A stretch of 64,000 bases of DNA, taken from assembly GCA_027442615.1 (NCBI GenBank), contig DAIBBI010000029.1, positions 105,529-169,528 on the forward strand, read 5' to 3'. The notes under the pieces are model-generated. The model saw only the letters and a program-made list of their open reading frames with translations. It was not told the DNA's origin and made no database searches. This document shows positions 42,509 through 51,602 of this stretch, one piece after another. The translations under genes were made by a program, and so were the position numbers. The DNA comes from JAJZRV01 sp027442615 (lineage in GTDB: Bacteria > Pseudomonadota > Gammaproteobacteria > Burkholderiales > Ferrovaceae). The number at the start of each line of letters is the position of its first letter. Within the stretch, counting starts at the first letter, position 1.

Positions 42509-43365
42509 GCATCCGGCTCAAGCGCGGCACGCAGTTTTTGCATGGCCCTGGCTTCGATCTGGCGCACGCGCTCTGCCGAAATGCCGAGTTCCTCTGCCAG
42601 TTCGTGCAATGTGGCGGCAGCTTTGTCACCGTGCAGCCACCTTGCCGACACGATATGCCTGCTGCGCTCATCCAGACGCTCCAGCGCCTCGTGCAATCCA
42701 TCGGTGCCAAGACGCTCCTGCTCCAACGCTTCGAGCTGTTCTGGCGGGCTGGCCGCGCCATCGGCGAGATAGGAGACCGGGCTGGTCCAGCGTTCCTCGT
42801 CATCCGAGAGGGGTTCCAGCGAGATGTCCTGCCCCGACAGGCGCATTTCCATTTCACTGACATCGCCCGGACGCACGCCCAACTGGCGGGCAATTTCCAT
42901 GGTTTCGCGAGGCGAGAGGGCGCCAAAGCCGGGTTTGAGGCGGCGCAGGCCAAAAAACAGCTTTCGTTGGGCCTTGGTGGTGGCGCTCTTGACGAGTCGC
43001 CAGTTGCGCAGCACGTATTCGTGAATTTCGGCTTTGATCCAGTGCACGGCAAACGACACCAGGCGAACCCCGCGCTCGGGGTCAAAACGGCGCACGGCTT
43101 TCATCAGGCCCACGTTGCCTTCCTGGATCAGGTCGGCCTGGGGCAGGCCATAGCCGTTGTACTGGCGTGCAATGGAGACCACCAGTCGCAAGTGCGACAT
43201 GATCATCCGTTGTGCCGCCTGCAGGTCGTTGTGGTCGCGCAGGCGGCGTCCCAGATCCACCTCTTCTTCCGCGCTGAGCAGCGGAATCCTTGAGACGCTC
43301 TGAATGTACTGTTCCAGGCTGCCAGCCTGGGCCAAAACAGGCATGGGTAACGTCATTTCATGCAT
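42505..43365 (-). CDS. rpoH: heat-shock sigma factor sigma-32
   Basis: A 286-residue sigma-70-family factor with region 2 (LIQEGNVGLMKAVRRFDPERGVRLVSFAVHWIKAEI) and region 4 (LHELAEELGISAERVRQIEARAMQKL). The RpoH box QRKLFFGLRRLK follows region 2, which separates it from other sigma factors. Candidate starts are ATG 43398, 43365 and 43356; 43365 lies after a GAGG, and 43398 would sit against the CIRCE operator. The upstream gap holds a perfect CIRCE element, so HrcA control is expected. Confidence 0.96.
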   Translation of the reverse strand: MHEMTLPMPVLAQAGSLEQYIQSVSRIPLLSAEEEVDLGRRLRDHNDLQAAQRMIMSHLRLVVSIARQYNGYGLPQADLIQEGNVGLMKAVRRFDPERGVRLVSFAVHWIKAEIHEYVLRNWRLVKSATTKAQRKLFFGLRRLKPGFGALSPRETMEIARQLGVRPGDVSEMEMRLSGQDISLEPLSDDEERWTSPVSYLADGAASPPEQLEALEQERLGTDGLHEALERLDERSRHIVSARWLHGDKAAATLHELAEELGISAERVRQIEARAMQKLRAALEPDA

Positions 43366-43399
43366 GAGACGATCATCCTCCCGATTCGATGGTGTCATT

Positions 43400-43426
43400 T
43401 TAGCACTCTTGTCCTTTGAGTGCTAA
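43400..43426 (-). promoter_or_regulatory. CIRCE element (HrcA operator) upstream of rpoH
   Basis: TTAGCACTC (43400-43408), nine bases, GAGTGCTAA (43418-43426): an exact match to the consensus CIRCE inverted repeat bound by the HrcA repressor. It lies 34 bases upstream of the preferred rpoH start and 31 bases from the end of ftsX. A TAAAAT -10-like hexamer overlaps its proximal arm on the minus strand (43397-43402). Confidence 0.93.
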
Positions 43427-43457
43427 TGAGGCCCCTGGTTCCCGGAGCGCAGGGCTG

Positions 43458-44360
43458 TTAACGAAGCCGCTTCAAGGTCAGGGAGACCGACAGAAAGGCT
43501 GCGCTCCAGCTCAAAACAAGGGCAACCAGCGTCAGCAGGAGGCATTCGTCGAGGGTGGGCGGGCGCAGATGGAAATCGAGGGAGAACAGGGTGCTCAGGG
43601 GCTCGACCTCCCTGTTGAACAGGTGGCTTCCAAGCTGCAGCAACGGGAAAGCCAGCACCGATCCCATCAACCCCTGCAGCAGACCGGAATACAGGAAGGG
43701 ACGGCGAATGTAGCGCGGCGTGGCCCCGATCAGGTGGACCACCTCGATTTCGTCGCGCGCCGACAGCACCTGCTGGCGGACCGTGTTGAAAACGATGAAA
43801 ACCAGGGCTACGGCCAGGGCAGTGGCCAGTCCGTGGGTGAAATGCCTGGAAAACTCGAGCAGGGCGGCCAGGCGCTTGGCCCATTCACCATTCATTTGCA
43901 CGCGTTCCACCTTGTTCCAGCCACTCACCATGTTGCGCAGCGACTCCAGGCCTGCCGGGGAGACGTCCCGGGCGCGCACGATGAAGGTATGGGGTAGTGG
44001 ATTACGGTCCAGGGTAGCCACGACATCGGCCAGCGCGGGATTGGCCTTGAGCTCTGCCAGGGCATCGACATTGGAGATGTAGCGAAACTCAAGCACTTCG
44101 CTGTGCGCGGCAAGTGCATCCCACACGGCACGAACCGCTGTGCCATCGGCATCGGGAGCCATGAACAGGGTCAGTCGCGGGCCTTGCAGGGCGTTGTGGC
44201 CCAGCGAGTCAGCGGCATTGATGAGGCGATAGAGCCCTGCAGGCAGGCTCAGCGCAAAGGCGATGACCAGTACGCCCAGCAGATTGGCAAAGGGGCTGCG
44301 GATGAGACGCCGCAAGGCCAGGCGCCCGGCACTGGCGTGTTGGTGGAGCCAGGACATCAT
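43458..44360 (-). CDS. ftsX: cell division ABC transporter permease FtsX
   Basis: A 300-residue inner-membrane protein with four membrane helices: one after the cytoplasmic N terminus (LLGVLVIAFALSLPAGLY), a large periplasmic loop, then three C-terminal helices. With FtsE it controls peptidoglycan hydrolases at the septum. The order ftsY-ftsE-ftsX-rpoH is conserved in E. coli and here. Overlaps ftsE by four bases. Confidence 0.95.
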   Translation of the reverse strand: MMSWLHQHASAGRLALRRLIRSPFANLLGVLVIAFALSLPAGLYRLINAADSLGHNALQGPRLTLFMAPDADGTAVRAVWDALAAHSEVLEFRYISNVDALAELKANPALADVVATLDRNPLPHTFIVRARDVSPAGLESLRNMVSGWNKVERVQMNGEWAKRLAALLEFSRHFTHGLATALAVALVFIVFNTVRQQVLSARDEIEVVHLIGATPRYIRRPFLYSGLLQGLMGSVLAFPLLQLGSHLFNREVEPLSTLFSLDFHLRPPTLDECLLLTLVALVLSWSAAFLSVSLTLKRLR

Positions 44361-45043
44361 GTGGCGTACTCCGCAGAATCGGATTCGGAGTCGCCGCCCA
44401 GCTGGCCGTCCTCCAGGTGCACGATGCGCCCCGCCAGGGCGGAAATCGTGGTTTCGTCATGGGTGGCAATGATCACCGTGACTCCGGCACGATGAAACGA
44501 CTTGAAAATGTCCAGGATGGCGCTGGCATAACCCTGATCGAGGTGGCCCGTGGGTTCGTCGGCGATGACGAGACTGGGCCGGTTGACGATGGCGCGCGCG
44601 ATGCACAGGCGCTGCAGTTCGCCGCCCGAGAGCGTGATGGGGCTGGCCTTGGCCTGGTGGGCGAGACCAACCTTCTCCAGCGCCACGGTGACGCGTCGCT
44701 GCAGTTCGTTGCCGTAGAGGCCGGCAATCTGCAGGGGGAGCGCTGCATTCTCTGCAACGCTTCGGTCGAACAGCAGCTTGTGATCCTGAAATACCAGGCC
44801 AATGTTGCGACGCAGCCGTGAAAGCGCCGCGCGCCCCAGCCGGCTGATGTCCTGGCGGTTGATCGTGAGGCTGCCCGCAGTGGGGCGCTCCATGCCGGCC
44901 ATGAGCCGCAGGAGCGTGCTTTTGCCCGCCCCCGAGCGTCCGGTGACAAAAACCATTTCTCCGTCTTCGATGTCCATGGTGATGCCCCGCAAGGCCTCAT
45001 GCCCATCGGGATAGCGTTTCACCACGGCATCGAGGGCCATCAT
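44357..45043 (-). CDS. ftsE: cell division ABC transporter ATPase FtsE
   Basis: A 228-residue ABC ATPase: Walker A TGRSGAGKSTLLRL near residue 37, Q-loop, signature LSGGELQRLCIARAI, Walker B SLVIADEPTGHLD, and the H-loop ATHDE. Two adjacent ATGs at 45043 and 45040 are possible starts. Overlaps ftsY at ATGA. Confidence 0.96.
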   Translation of the reverse strand: MMALDAVVKRYPDGHEALRGITMDIEDGEMVFVTGRSGAGKSTLLRLMAGMERPTAGSLTINRQDISRLGRAALSRLRRNIGLVFQDHKLLFDRSVAENAALPLQIAGLYGNELQRRVTVALEKVGLAHQAKASPITLSGGELQRLCIARAIVNRPSLVIADEPTGHLDQGYASAILDIFKSFHRAGVTVIIATHDETTISALAGRIVHLEDGQLGGDSESDSAEYAT

Positions 45044-45999
45044 TCGATGAGCGCGTCCACAAAGTCGCTGGCGTTGAAGTCATGGAGGTCTTCCATGGCT
45101 TCTCCCACGCCAATGAAGCAGATCGGGATGGGCCTCTCGCCCGCAATGGCGGCCACCACGCCGCCGCGGGCCGTGCCGTCCAGCTTGGTTACGACAAGCC
45201 CCGTCAGTTGCAGGGCGTCGTCGAAAGCGCGCACCTGCGACAGGGCGTTTTGCCCAGTATTGGCATCGAGTACCAGCAGGATTTCATGGGGGGCACTGGG
45301 GTCCGCCTTGGTGACGACGCGCTTGACCTTGCGAATTTCCTCCATCAGGTGCAGTTGGGTCGGCAGGCGTCCCGCGGTATCCGCCAGGACCACGTCGATG
45401 CCCCGACTGCGGGCGGCGCTGATGGCGTCGAAAATGACCGAGGCGGAATCCCCCTTTTCCTGGGTGATGACGGGCACCTGGTTGCGCTGCCCCCAAGCCA
45501 CAAGCTGGGCCACTGCGGCAGCCCGGAACGTGTCCCCGGCAGCCAGCAGGACGCTGCGCCCGCTTTGCAGGAAATGCTGGGCCAGCTTGCCGATGGTCGT
45601 GGTTTTGCCCGCGCCGTTGACCCCAACGAACAGGATCACGAAGGGGGTGTGGGCGCTCACGTCGAGGTTGCGTTCCAGCGGGCGGAGCAGATTCACCAGT
45701 GCCGTTTTGAGCAGGGGTTTGAGCGCCTCCGCCTGATCAATATGCTGGCTGCGGGCCGCCTCCTTGAGCTGTTCGATCAGTTTGTTGCTGGTTCCACCGC
45801 CCACGTCTGCGGCAATCAGCGTTTCTTCCAGGGCGTCGAACCACGCGTCGTCCAGCTTTCCCCCAAACAACCCGGCAAGACCGGCTTTCAGTTTTTGGCG
45901 GCTATTGCCCAGCCCCGATTTAAGGCGGGCGATCCAACCATGGGAGGCGGCCTCTGCAGAGGGGGGAGACCCGGGGGATTTCTTGAATAGGCCAAACAT
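45040..45999 (-). CDS. ftsY: signal recognition particle receptor FtsY
   Basis: A 319-residue SRP GTPase with the NG domain: VGVNGAGKTTTIGKLAQHF, LADTAGRLPTQ, TKLDGTARGG and the terminal DLHDFNASDFVDAL. The acidic N-terminal A domain of E. coli FtsY is almost absent here, replaced by a short KKSPGSPPSAEAA segment, which is common in many bacteria. It is divergent from rsmD by 48 bases, with no convincing promoter seen. Confidence 0.97.
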   Translation of the reverse strand: MFGLFKKSPGSPPSAEAASHGWIARLKSGLGNSRQKLKAGLAGLFGGKLDDAWFDALEETLIAADVGGGTSNKLIEQLKEAARSQHIDQAEALKPLLKTALVNLLRPLERNLDVSAHTPFVILFVGVNGAGKTTTIGKLAQHFLQSGRSVLLAAGDTFRAAAVAQLVAWGQRNQVPVITQEKGDSASVIFDAISAARSRGIDVVLADTAGRLPTQLHLMEEIRKVKRVVTKADPSAPHEILLVLDANTGQNALSQVRAFDDALQLTGLVVTKLDGTARGGVVAAIAGERPIPICFIGVGEAMEDLHDFNASDFVDALIE

Positions 46000-46047
46000 C
46001 GGACAATAGGACTCTTGTACAACTGATCGAAAGCGATTTTACCCCAA

Positions 46048-46596
46048 ATGACAGGCCAGATTCGCATCATTGCAGGGCGGTGGCGTGGCCGCAACATCCG
46101 CTTTCCCGAGGCGCCGGGGTTGCGCCCGACACCCAACAGGGTGCGCGAGACGCTGTTTAACTGGCTGGGACAGGATCTGCCCGAATTCCAGTGCCTGGAC
46201 CTGTTTGCCGGGAGCGGCGCCCTGGGGTTTGAAGCGCTGTCGCGGGGTGCCGCCCGCGTCGTCATGGTGGAACGGCATCCGGCAACGGCAAAGTGCCTGC
46301 GCGAGAATGCGGAGCGCCTGGGCGCGACAGGGGCGGAGGTCGTCGTGGCCGAGGCCCTGCAATGGTTGCGCCGGGACAAACAGCGCTTCGATCTGGTATT
46401 CCTGGACCCTCCGTTTGCCGGACAGGAGCTTGAACAGGCGCTATCCTTGATTCACGATCGGCTCAATCCGGGTGGGATGGTTTACTGTGAAAGTCCCGAG
46501 GGTGTGTCAGAATCCCCCCTTTGGAACGAATTTCGGTCCTCCCGGGCCGGACGCGTTACGCATCAGTTGCTCAAACCAGAACAAGGACCTGTTTGA
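46048..46596 (+). CDS. rsmD: 16S rRNA (guanine(966)-N2)-methyltransferase
   Basis: A 182-residue Rossmann-fold methyltransferase with RIIAGRWRGR, LRPTPNRVRETLFNWL, the SAM loop CLDLFAGSGALGFEALSRG and the catalytic motif FLDPPFA. Its TGA shares a base with the coaD ATG; rsmD-coaD is a widespread pair. Confidence 0.95.
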   Translation: MTGQIRIIAGRWRGRNIRFPEAPGLRPTPNRVRETLFNWLGQDLPEFQCLDLFAGSGALGFEALSRGAARVVMVERHPATAKCLRENAERLGATGAEVVVAEALQWLRRDKQRFDLVFLDPPFAGQELEQALSLIHDRLNPGGMVYCESPEGVSESPLWNEFRSSRAGRVTHQLLKPEQGPV

Positions 46597-47096
46597 TGGA
46601 TACCAAGGCGGTCTATGCAGGCACTTTCGATCCCCTGACCCTGGGTCACGAGGATCTGGTGCGCCGTGCCGCCCACCTGTTCGATGCCGTGGTGGTGGCC
46701 GTCGCGGATAGTCGCAGCAAAAGCCCGCTGTTTACGCTGGCCGATCGGGTCGAGATGGCCCAGGAAGCCTTCAAGGACTATGGCAATGTGGAAGTGACGG
46801 GCTTTTCCGGATTGCTCGCCGATTTTTTGCGACAATCCGGGGCAAACGTCATTTTGCGCGGGCTGCGGGCCGTTTCCGATTTCGACTTCGAGTTTCAGAT
46901 GGCAGGAATGAACCGCAAGCTGCATCCCACGGTCGAAACTCTTTTCCTGACCCCTTCCGACCAGTACATGTTCATTTCGTCGACCATCGTGCGCGAAATT
47001 GCAACGCTGGGAGGAGATGTCAGCCAATTTGTAAACCCCGGCATCCGTACGCGTCTTGATCGCCGTGTGCGGGCGTTGGGCAACCCGGGAAATTGA
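46596..47096 (+). CDS. coaD: pantetheine-phosphate adenylyltransferase
   Basis: Fourth step of coenzyme A synthesis. The 166-residue enzyme has AVYAGTFDPLTLGHEDLV (TxGH-type nucleotide site), ILRGLRAVSDFDFEFQMA and FISSTIVREIA. Length and motifs are standard. It ends three bases before the ferredoxin gene. Confidence 0.97.
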   Translation: MDTKAVYAGTFDPLTLGHEDLVRRAAHLFDAVVVAVADSRSKSPLFTLADRVEMAQEAFKDYGNVEVTGFSGLLADFLRQSGANVILRGLRAVSDFDFEFQMAGMNRKLHPTVETLFLTPSDQYMFISSTIVREIATLGGDVSQFVNPGIRTRLDRRVRALGNPGN

Positions 47097-47099
47097 ATC

Positions 47100-47363
47100 A
47101 TGGCTTTGATGATTACCGATGAATGTATCAACTGCGACGTGTGCGAACCGGAGTGCCCCAACGAGGCCATTTCCCAGGGCGCGGAGGTGTATGAAATCGA
47201 CCCTGAACGCTGCACCGAATGCGTGGGCCATTACGACACGCCGCAATGTCGCGAAGTCTGTCCGGTGGACTGCATTCCCCTCAATCCAGAGTATCCGGAA
47301 TCCCGTCAGCAGTTGCAGGAGAAGTATCAGCGTCTGACCCAGAAAAAAAGCGCTGCGGCATGA
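47100..47363 (+). CDS. YfhL-type 2[4Fe-4S] ferredoxin
   Basis: An 87-residue ferredoxin. The first cluster motif is CINCDVCEPECPNEA (CxxCxxCxxxCP) and the second CTECVGHYDTPQCREVCPVDCI, with the insertion between the second and third cysteines that marks the YfhL/Allochromatium class. A low-potential cytoplasmic electron carrier; its partners are not evident. Its stop overlaps the next ATG. Confidence 0.93.
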   Translation: MALMITDECINCDVCEPECPNEAISQGAEVYEIDPERCTECVGHYDTPQCREVCPVDCIPLNPEYPESRQQLQEKYQRLTQKKSAAA

Positions 47364-49096
47364 GCCAGGCGGTGCTGAAGCGTTCCCGTCGCCTCGTGGG
47401 CGCGGCCTTGCTGCTGATGGCCGTGGCGGCATGCGCTGCGGATTTGCCTCGCCTCGCCGAAGAGGCGCCCTGGACGCCCTCTGAACACGACGGAGTGACC
47501 CTGCCCTCGCAGGAGTTGACGGCTCGGCTGGTCTATCAATTGTTGCTCGGTGAAATTGCAGCGCAACGCGACAATTTCGGAGTGGCAGTCAAAACCTATC
47601 TGGATCTGGCGCGGACGACCCATGACCCACGGGTGGCGCGCAGGGCGACCGAAGTTGCGCTCTATGCGCATGATGCCAAGGCCGCTCGCGAGGCCATCAG
47701 TCTGTGGCTGGCGGCGGACCCTCGTTCGGCGGAGGCGCGCGAGGCCCTGGCAGCCTTGTTGCTTTCCCAGGGAAAATTGCTGGACGTGGAAGATGCCCTG
47801 GTGCAATTGCTGGCCTCTGACAGAACGGACATCGGTAACGATTTTCGCAATCTCAGCGTCATTTTTACCGAGCATCCCGACCATGAGGCCGTACTGAAAC
47901 TTGCCGAGCGTCTGGCAGAACCCTATCCGCAGGTGCCGGAGGCGCATTATCTGGTGGGCTCCTCGGCATTTCTGGCAGGCAAGAATGACCAGGCGCTTGA
48001 AGAGGCGCGCATCGCTTCGAAGCTGCGTCCTGGTTGGGAGGCTTCTGCGCTGCTGGAAGGGCGGGTGTTGCAGGAGCAGGATAGCGCGCGGGCGCGCGCT
48101 TTTTACCAGGATTTCCTGACAAGCTATCCCCTTGCCCGGGACACGCGGTTGCTGTATGCGCGCTACCTTGTGCAATTGCGCGACTATCAGGCGGCCCGTA
48201 CGCAATTCTCCATTCTTACGCACGAGACCCCGAACAACCCCGATCTGACCCTTGCCGTGGCGCTGTTGACCATGCAGTTGAAAGATTACGCAGGCGCGGA
48301 ACCCCTGTTTTTGAAGGCGCTGGACCAGGGCTATCGCGACCCTGACGTGATCCGGTTTTATCTGGGCCAGTTGTATGAAGAACAGAAGCAGTGGGACAAG
48401 GCTGCGCAATGGTATGGCCAAGTCGAGGGGGGCGAGCAACTGACGGCGGCCCGAATCCGTGTGGCGCTGATGTGGGCCCATCAAAACCAGCTCCAGAAAG
48501 CCATTGAGGTGTTGCATGCCATCCCGGCGGCAACACAGGACCAGCAGGAACAGAAAATTCTGGCCGAGGAACAGATGCGCCGGGAAGCCGGCGACTACCA
48601 GGGAGCCTTCGATACCCTCACGCAGGCCTTGCAGCGTAACCCCAATTCTCCGGATTTGTTGTACGAACGCGCCATCGTGGCGGACAAGCTCAATCGCATG
48701 GATGTCCTGGAACAGGACCTGCGTCAGGTGATTTCCCTCCGGCCCCAATATGCCCATGCCTATAATGCCTTGGGGTACAGCCTGGCGGATCGCTCGCTGC
48801 GCCTTGAGGAGGCCCTTGGTTTGATTCAGGAGGCGCTTGCACTCGCCCCCAACGATCCCTTCATCATGGATAGCCTGGGGTGGGTGCAGTTTCGGTTGGG
48901 GCGAATTCCCGAATCCGTGGCCACCCTGAAAAGCGCCTATGCGCTTCAGGATGATCCCGAGATTGCGGCGCATCTGGGCGAAGCGCTCTGGGTTTCCGGA
49001 GACCAGGCTGCGGCGCGACAAACCTGGGAGGGCAGCCTCAAAGCCAACCCGGATAACGAGGTCCTGCTATCCGTTCTGCATCGTTTCGTGCATTGA
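47360..49096 (+). CDS. TPR-repeat protein, probable lipoprotein
   Basis: A 578-residue protein with an N-terminal signal peptide and possible lipobox (LLLMAVAAC, Cys at about 25), followed by many tetratricopeptide repeats from residue 60 to the end, such as AHAYNALGYSLADRSLRLEEA near 470. TPR proteins of this kind sit just before lolB in betaproteobacteria. A scaffold role in the periplasm or at the outer membrane is inferred; partners are unknown. ATGA overlap with the ferredoxin gene; three bases before lolB. Confidence 0.87.
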   Translation: MSQAVLKRSRRLVGAALLLMAVAACAADLPRLAEEAPWTPSEHDGVTLPSQELTARLVYQLLLGEIAAQRDNFGVAVKTYLDLARTTHDPRVARRATEVALYAHDAKAAREAISLWLAADPRSAEAREALAALLLSQGKLLDVEDALVQLLASDRTDIGNDFRNLSVIFTEHPDHEAVLKLAERLAEPYPQVPEAHYLVGSSAFLAGKNDQALEEARIASKLRPGWEASALLEGRVLQEQDSARARAFYQDFLTSYPLARDTRLLYARYLVQLRDYQAARTQFSILTHETPNNPDLTLAVALLTMQLKDYAGAEPLFLKALDQGYRDPDVIRFYLGQLYEEQKQWDKAAQWYGQVEGGEQLTAARIRVALMWAHQNQLQKAIEVLHAIPAATQDQQEQKILAEEQMRREAGDYQGAFDTLTQALQRNPNSPDLLYERAIVADKLNRMDVLEQDLRQVISLRPQYAHAYNALGYSLADRSLRLEEALGLIQEALALAPNDPFIMDSLGWVQFRLGRIPESVATLKSAYALQDDPEIAAHLGEALWVSGDQAAARQTWEGSLKANPDNEVLLSVLHRFVH

Positions 49097-49099
49097 TTC

Positions 49100-49690
49100 A
49101 TGAAGCTCATGCAGGTCTGGATGGCGGGGTGGCTGATCTTGCTTGGCGGATGCGCGAGCCTGCCGCAGGCAGTGCCTTATGCGGATCAGAATATCGGACA
49201 GGGAGCGCTTCAGGGGTTTCGTTTTTCCGGGCGTCTTGCGGTGCGCCAGCCCTCTGGAACAGATACCGGCAAGATCGACTGGGTAAGCCAGGGGGCGGAT
49301 CAGCATGTGGAACTGCTGACGCCGCTGGGCTCCACGGTGGCCGTGCTCGATCGTACCCCCCAATCCGTCCATCTGGTGCTGGCTGACCACAGCGAATTCT
49401 GGGCCACCGATTCGGAGAAGCTGACCCAGGCCGTGCTGGGCTATGCATTGCCGCTGGAAGGCCTGCCCTGGTGGGTTCTGGGGCAGGCTGCACCGATGGG
49501 GGTTTCGACGCTGACGCGCGATGCGGAGGGGAATCCGGGCACCCTGGCCCAAGCGGGATGGCAGATACGCTATGCGGATTGGCGCCGCGTGGGCGAGCAG
49601 ATGCTGCCGGGAAACATTTCGCTTCAGCATGAGGATCTGGCCATCAGGCTGAGGGTGGACCAATGGATTGTCGAAAGGGGCAAGAAGTGA
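49100..49690 (+). CDS. lolB: outer-membrane lipoprotein insertase LolB
   Basis: A 196-residue lipoprotein with signal WMAGWLILLGGC (lipobox LGGC, Cys18) and the LolB fold: GFRFSGRLAVR, GKIDWVSQG and the LPWWVLG region holding the hydrophobic side. It receives lipoproteins from LolA at the outer membrane. The stop overlaps the ispE GTG as GTGA, the lolB-ispE order known from E. coli. Confidence 0.95.
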   Translation: MKLMQVWMAGWLILLGGCASLPQAVPYADQNIGQGALQGFRFSGRLAVRQPSGTDTGKIDWVSQGADQHVELLTPLGSTVAVLDRTPQSVHLVLADHSEFWATDSEKLTQAVLGYALPLEGLPWWVLGQAAPMGVSTLTRDAEGNPGTLAQAGWQIRYADWRRVGEQMLPGNISLQHEDLAIRLRVDQWIVERGKK

Positions 49691-50526
49691 GCGCTCACTA
49701 CGAAGAAATCCCCGCACCCGCAAAACTGAATCTGTTCCTGCATGTCACCGGCCGGCGTCCGGACGGTTACCACACCCTGCAAACCCTGTTCATTTTCCTG
49801 GATTATGGCGACACGCTGGATATTGCGCTCACCGAGACAGGGGAGATTCGCCAGCGAGTTCCGCTTCCCGGGATCGCCCCTGACGAGAACCTTTGCATCA
49901 GGGCGGCGCGATTATTGCAGCAGGCCAGCGGAGTGGGTTACGGCGCAGTCATCGACATTCGCAAAAAAATTCCGCTGGGCGGGGGGCTGGGCGGGGGCAG
50001 CTCTGATGCGGCAACCACATTGCTGGCGCTCAATCGCCTCTGGGGGCTGGGCTGGGCACGCGAACGGCTGGCAGCGCTGGGGTTGCAGCTGGGTGCAGAT
50101 GTGCCTGTTTTCATTGGGGGGCATGCTGCGTTTGCGGAGGGTGTTGGCGAGCAATTGACGCCGGTGACGGTGCCCGAATGCTGGTATCTGGTCGCCCACC
50201 CCGGAATTGCCATCTCCACCCGCGAAATCTTCGGGGATCCTGATTTGACAAGGGATTCGATCCCGGTCAAAATGTGCGACTTTTCGGTGGGATTTGGCCG
50301 CAACGACCTGCAATCTGCGGTGGTGCGTCGCTATCCGGAGGTGTCCCGGCTGCTGGAGTGGCTGGGCCGCTGGGGAGATGCGCGGATGACGGGCTCGGGG
50401 GCATGCTGTTTCGTCCCCTTTGAGGAAGCATCCAAAGCAGAGTCGGCGTTGCTGCAAATGTCACCGGAGTACAAAGGGTTCATTGCCCGCGGGATGAATC
50501 AACATCCCTTGCGGGATTGGGTGTAG
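49687..50526 (+). CDS. ispE: 4-diphosphocytidyl-2-C-methyl-D-erythritol kinase
   Basis: A 279-residue GHMP kinase of the MEP pathway. It has PAPAKLNLFLHVTGRRPDGYH at the N terminus, the ATP loop KKIPLGGGLGGGSSDAATTL near 90-110 and a C-terminal MTGSGACCF. It starts with GTG at 49687. tRNA-Gln begins six bases after its stop. Confidence 0.97.
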   Translation: MSAHYEEIPAPAKLNLFLHVTGRRPDGYHTLQTLFIFLDYGDTLDIALTETGEIRQRVPLPGIAPDENLCIRAARLLQQASGVGYGAVIDIRKKIPLGGGLGGGSSDAATTLLALNRLWGLGWARERLAALGLQLGADVPVFIGGHAAFAEGVGEQLTPVTVPECWYLVAHPGIAISTREIFGDPDLTRDSIPVKMCDFSVGFGRNDLQSAVVRRYPEVSRLLEWLGRWGDARMTGSGACCFVPFEEASKAESALLQMSPEYKGFIARGMNQHPLRDWV

Positions 50527-50532
50527 CGCTAC

Positions 50533-50607
50533 AGGGGAGTCGCCAAGTGGTAAGGCACCGGATTTTGATTCCGGCATGCGTAGGCTCGATCCCTACCTCC
50601 CCTGCCA
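50533..50607 (+). tRNA. tRNA-Gln (anticodon TTG)
   Basis: The 75-base gene folds with a perfect acceptor stem AGGGGAG/CTCCCCT, D arm GCC...GGC, anticodon stem CCGGA/TCCGG around TTTTGAT (anticodon TTG), T arm GTAGG-CTCGATC-CCTAC, discriminator G and encoded CCA. It sits six bases after ispE and 34 before prs, with no promoter of its own visible, so it is probably processed from the operon transcript. Confidence 0.97.
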
Positions 50608-50641
50608 TGGAATCGCCCGACCACTTCATGCCAGGAGCTCC

Positions 50642-51592
50642 ATGTCGTCTGCCAACCTGATGGTGTTTACCGGCACCGCCAATCCAAAGCTTGCCAGCGA
50701 GGTGGCAGCACACCTCAATATTTCCGTAGGGCGTGCCACGGTAGGCCGCTTCAGCGATGGCGAAGTGATGGTGGAGATCCTCGAAAACGTTCGGGGCAAG
50801 GACTGCTTCATCCTGCAATCCACCTGCGCGCCCACCAATGACCACCTCATGGAGGTCATGGTGATGTGCGATGCGCTCAAGCGTTCATCGGCGGCGCGCA
50901 TCACCGCGGCCATCCCCTATTTTGGCTATGCCCGCCAGGACCGGCGACCGCGTTCGGCGCGTGTGGCCATTTCGGCCAAGGTGGTGGCCAACATGCTGCA
51001 GGGTGCCGGTGTGGACCGGGTGCTGACGATGGATTTGCACTCTGACCAGATTCAGGGCTTTTTCGACATTCCGGTGGATAACGTATATTCAACGCCGGTG
51101 CTGCTGGGCGATGTCTGGCGCTCCGGGCACCAGGACCTCACCGTCGTTTCACCTGACGTGGGAGGGGTGGTGCGAGCGCGGGCCATGGCCAAGCGCCTGG
51201 AAGCCGATCTCGTGATCATTGACAAGCGGCGCCCCAAACCCAACGTCGCCCAGGTGATGAACGTCATTGGCGACGTGGCCGGGCGCGTCTGCCTCATCAT
51301 GGATGACATGGTGGATACGGCCAATACATTGTGCGAGGCGGCTGCCGCACTTAAAAACCATGGGGCCGCCAAGGTGTTGGCCTACATCACCCATCCGGTA
51401 TTGTCCGGTCCGGCCGTGGACCGCATCGCGCAATCGGCACTGGACGAGCTGGTGGTGACGGACACCATTCCGCTGTCCGAAAAGGCCTTGGCCTGCTCGC
51501 GTATTCGCCAGCTGGGCATTGCCGGCTTGATGGCTGAGACGATGCGTCGCATCAGCGATGAGGACTCGGTCAGCTCGCTGTTTATGGAATAG
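50642..51592 (+). CDS. prs: ribose-phosphate pyrophosphokinase
   Basis: Makes PRPP from ribose 5-phosphate and ATP. The 316-residue protein has GRFSDGEVMVEI, YFGYARQDRR, the flexible-loop region RSARVAISAKVVANML, DLHSDQIQGFF and the PRPP loop CLIMDDMVDTANTL. AGGAG precedes the ATG. Followed by a hairpin and rplY. Confidence 0.98.
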   Translation: MSSANLMVFTGTANPKLASEVAAHLNISVGRATVGRFSDGEVMVEILENVRGKDCFILQSTCAPTNDHLMEVMVMCDALKRSSAARITAAIPYFGYARQDRRPRSARVAISAKVVANMLQGAGVDRVLTMDLHSDQIQGFFDIPVDNVYSTPVLLGDVWRSGHQDLTVVSPDVGGVVRARAMAKRLEADLVIIDKRRPKPNVAQVMNVIGDVAGRVCLIMDDMVDTANTLCEAAAALKNHGAAKVLAYITHPVLSGPAVDRIAQSALDELVVTDTIPLSEKALACSRIRQLGIAGLMAETMRRISDEDSVSSLFME

Positions 51593-51602
51593 TTTGCAGC
51601 AC

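Noticed and set aside
47327..49021. A 564-codon frame antisense to the TPR gene
   Set aside because: Composition is that of a mirrored coding strand (rich in H, Q, R, G) and no recognisable domain is present; the TPR frame on the plus strand is clear.
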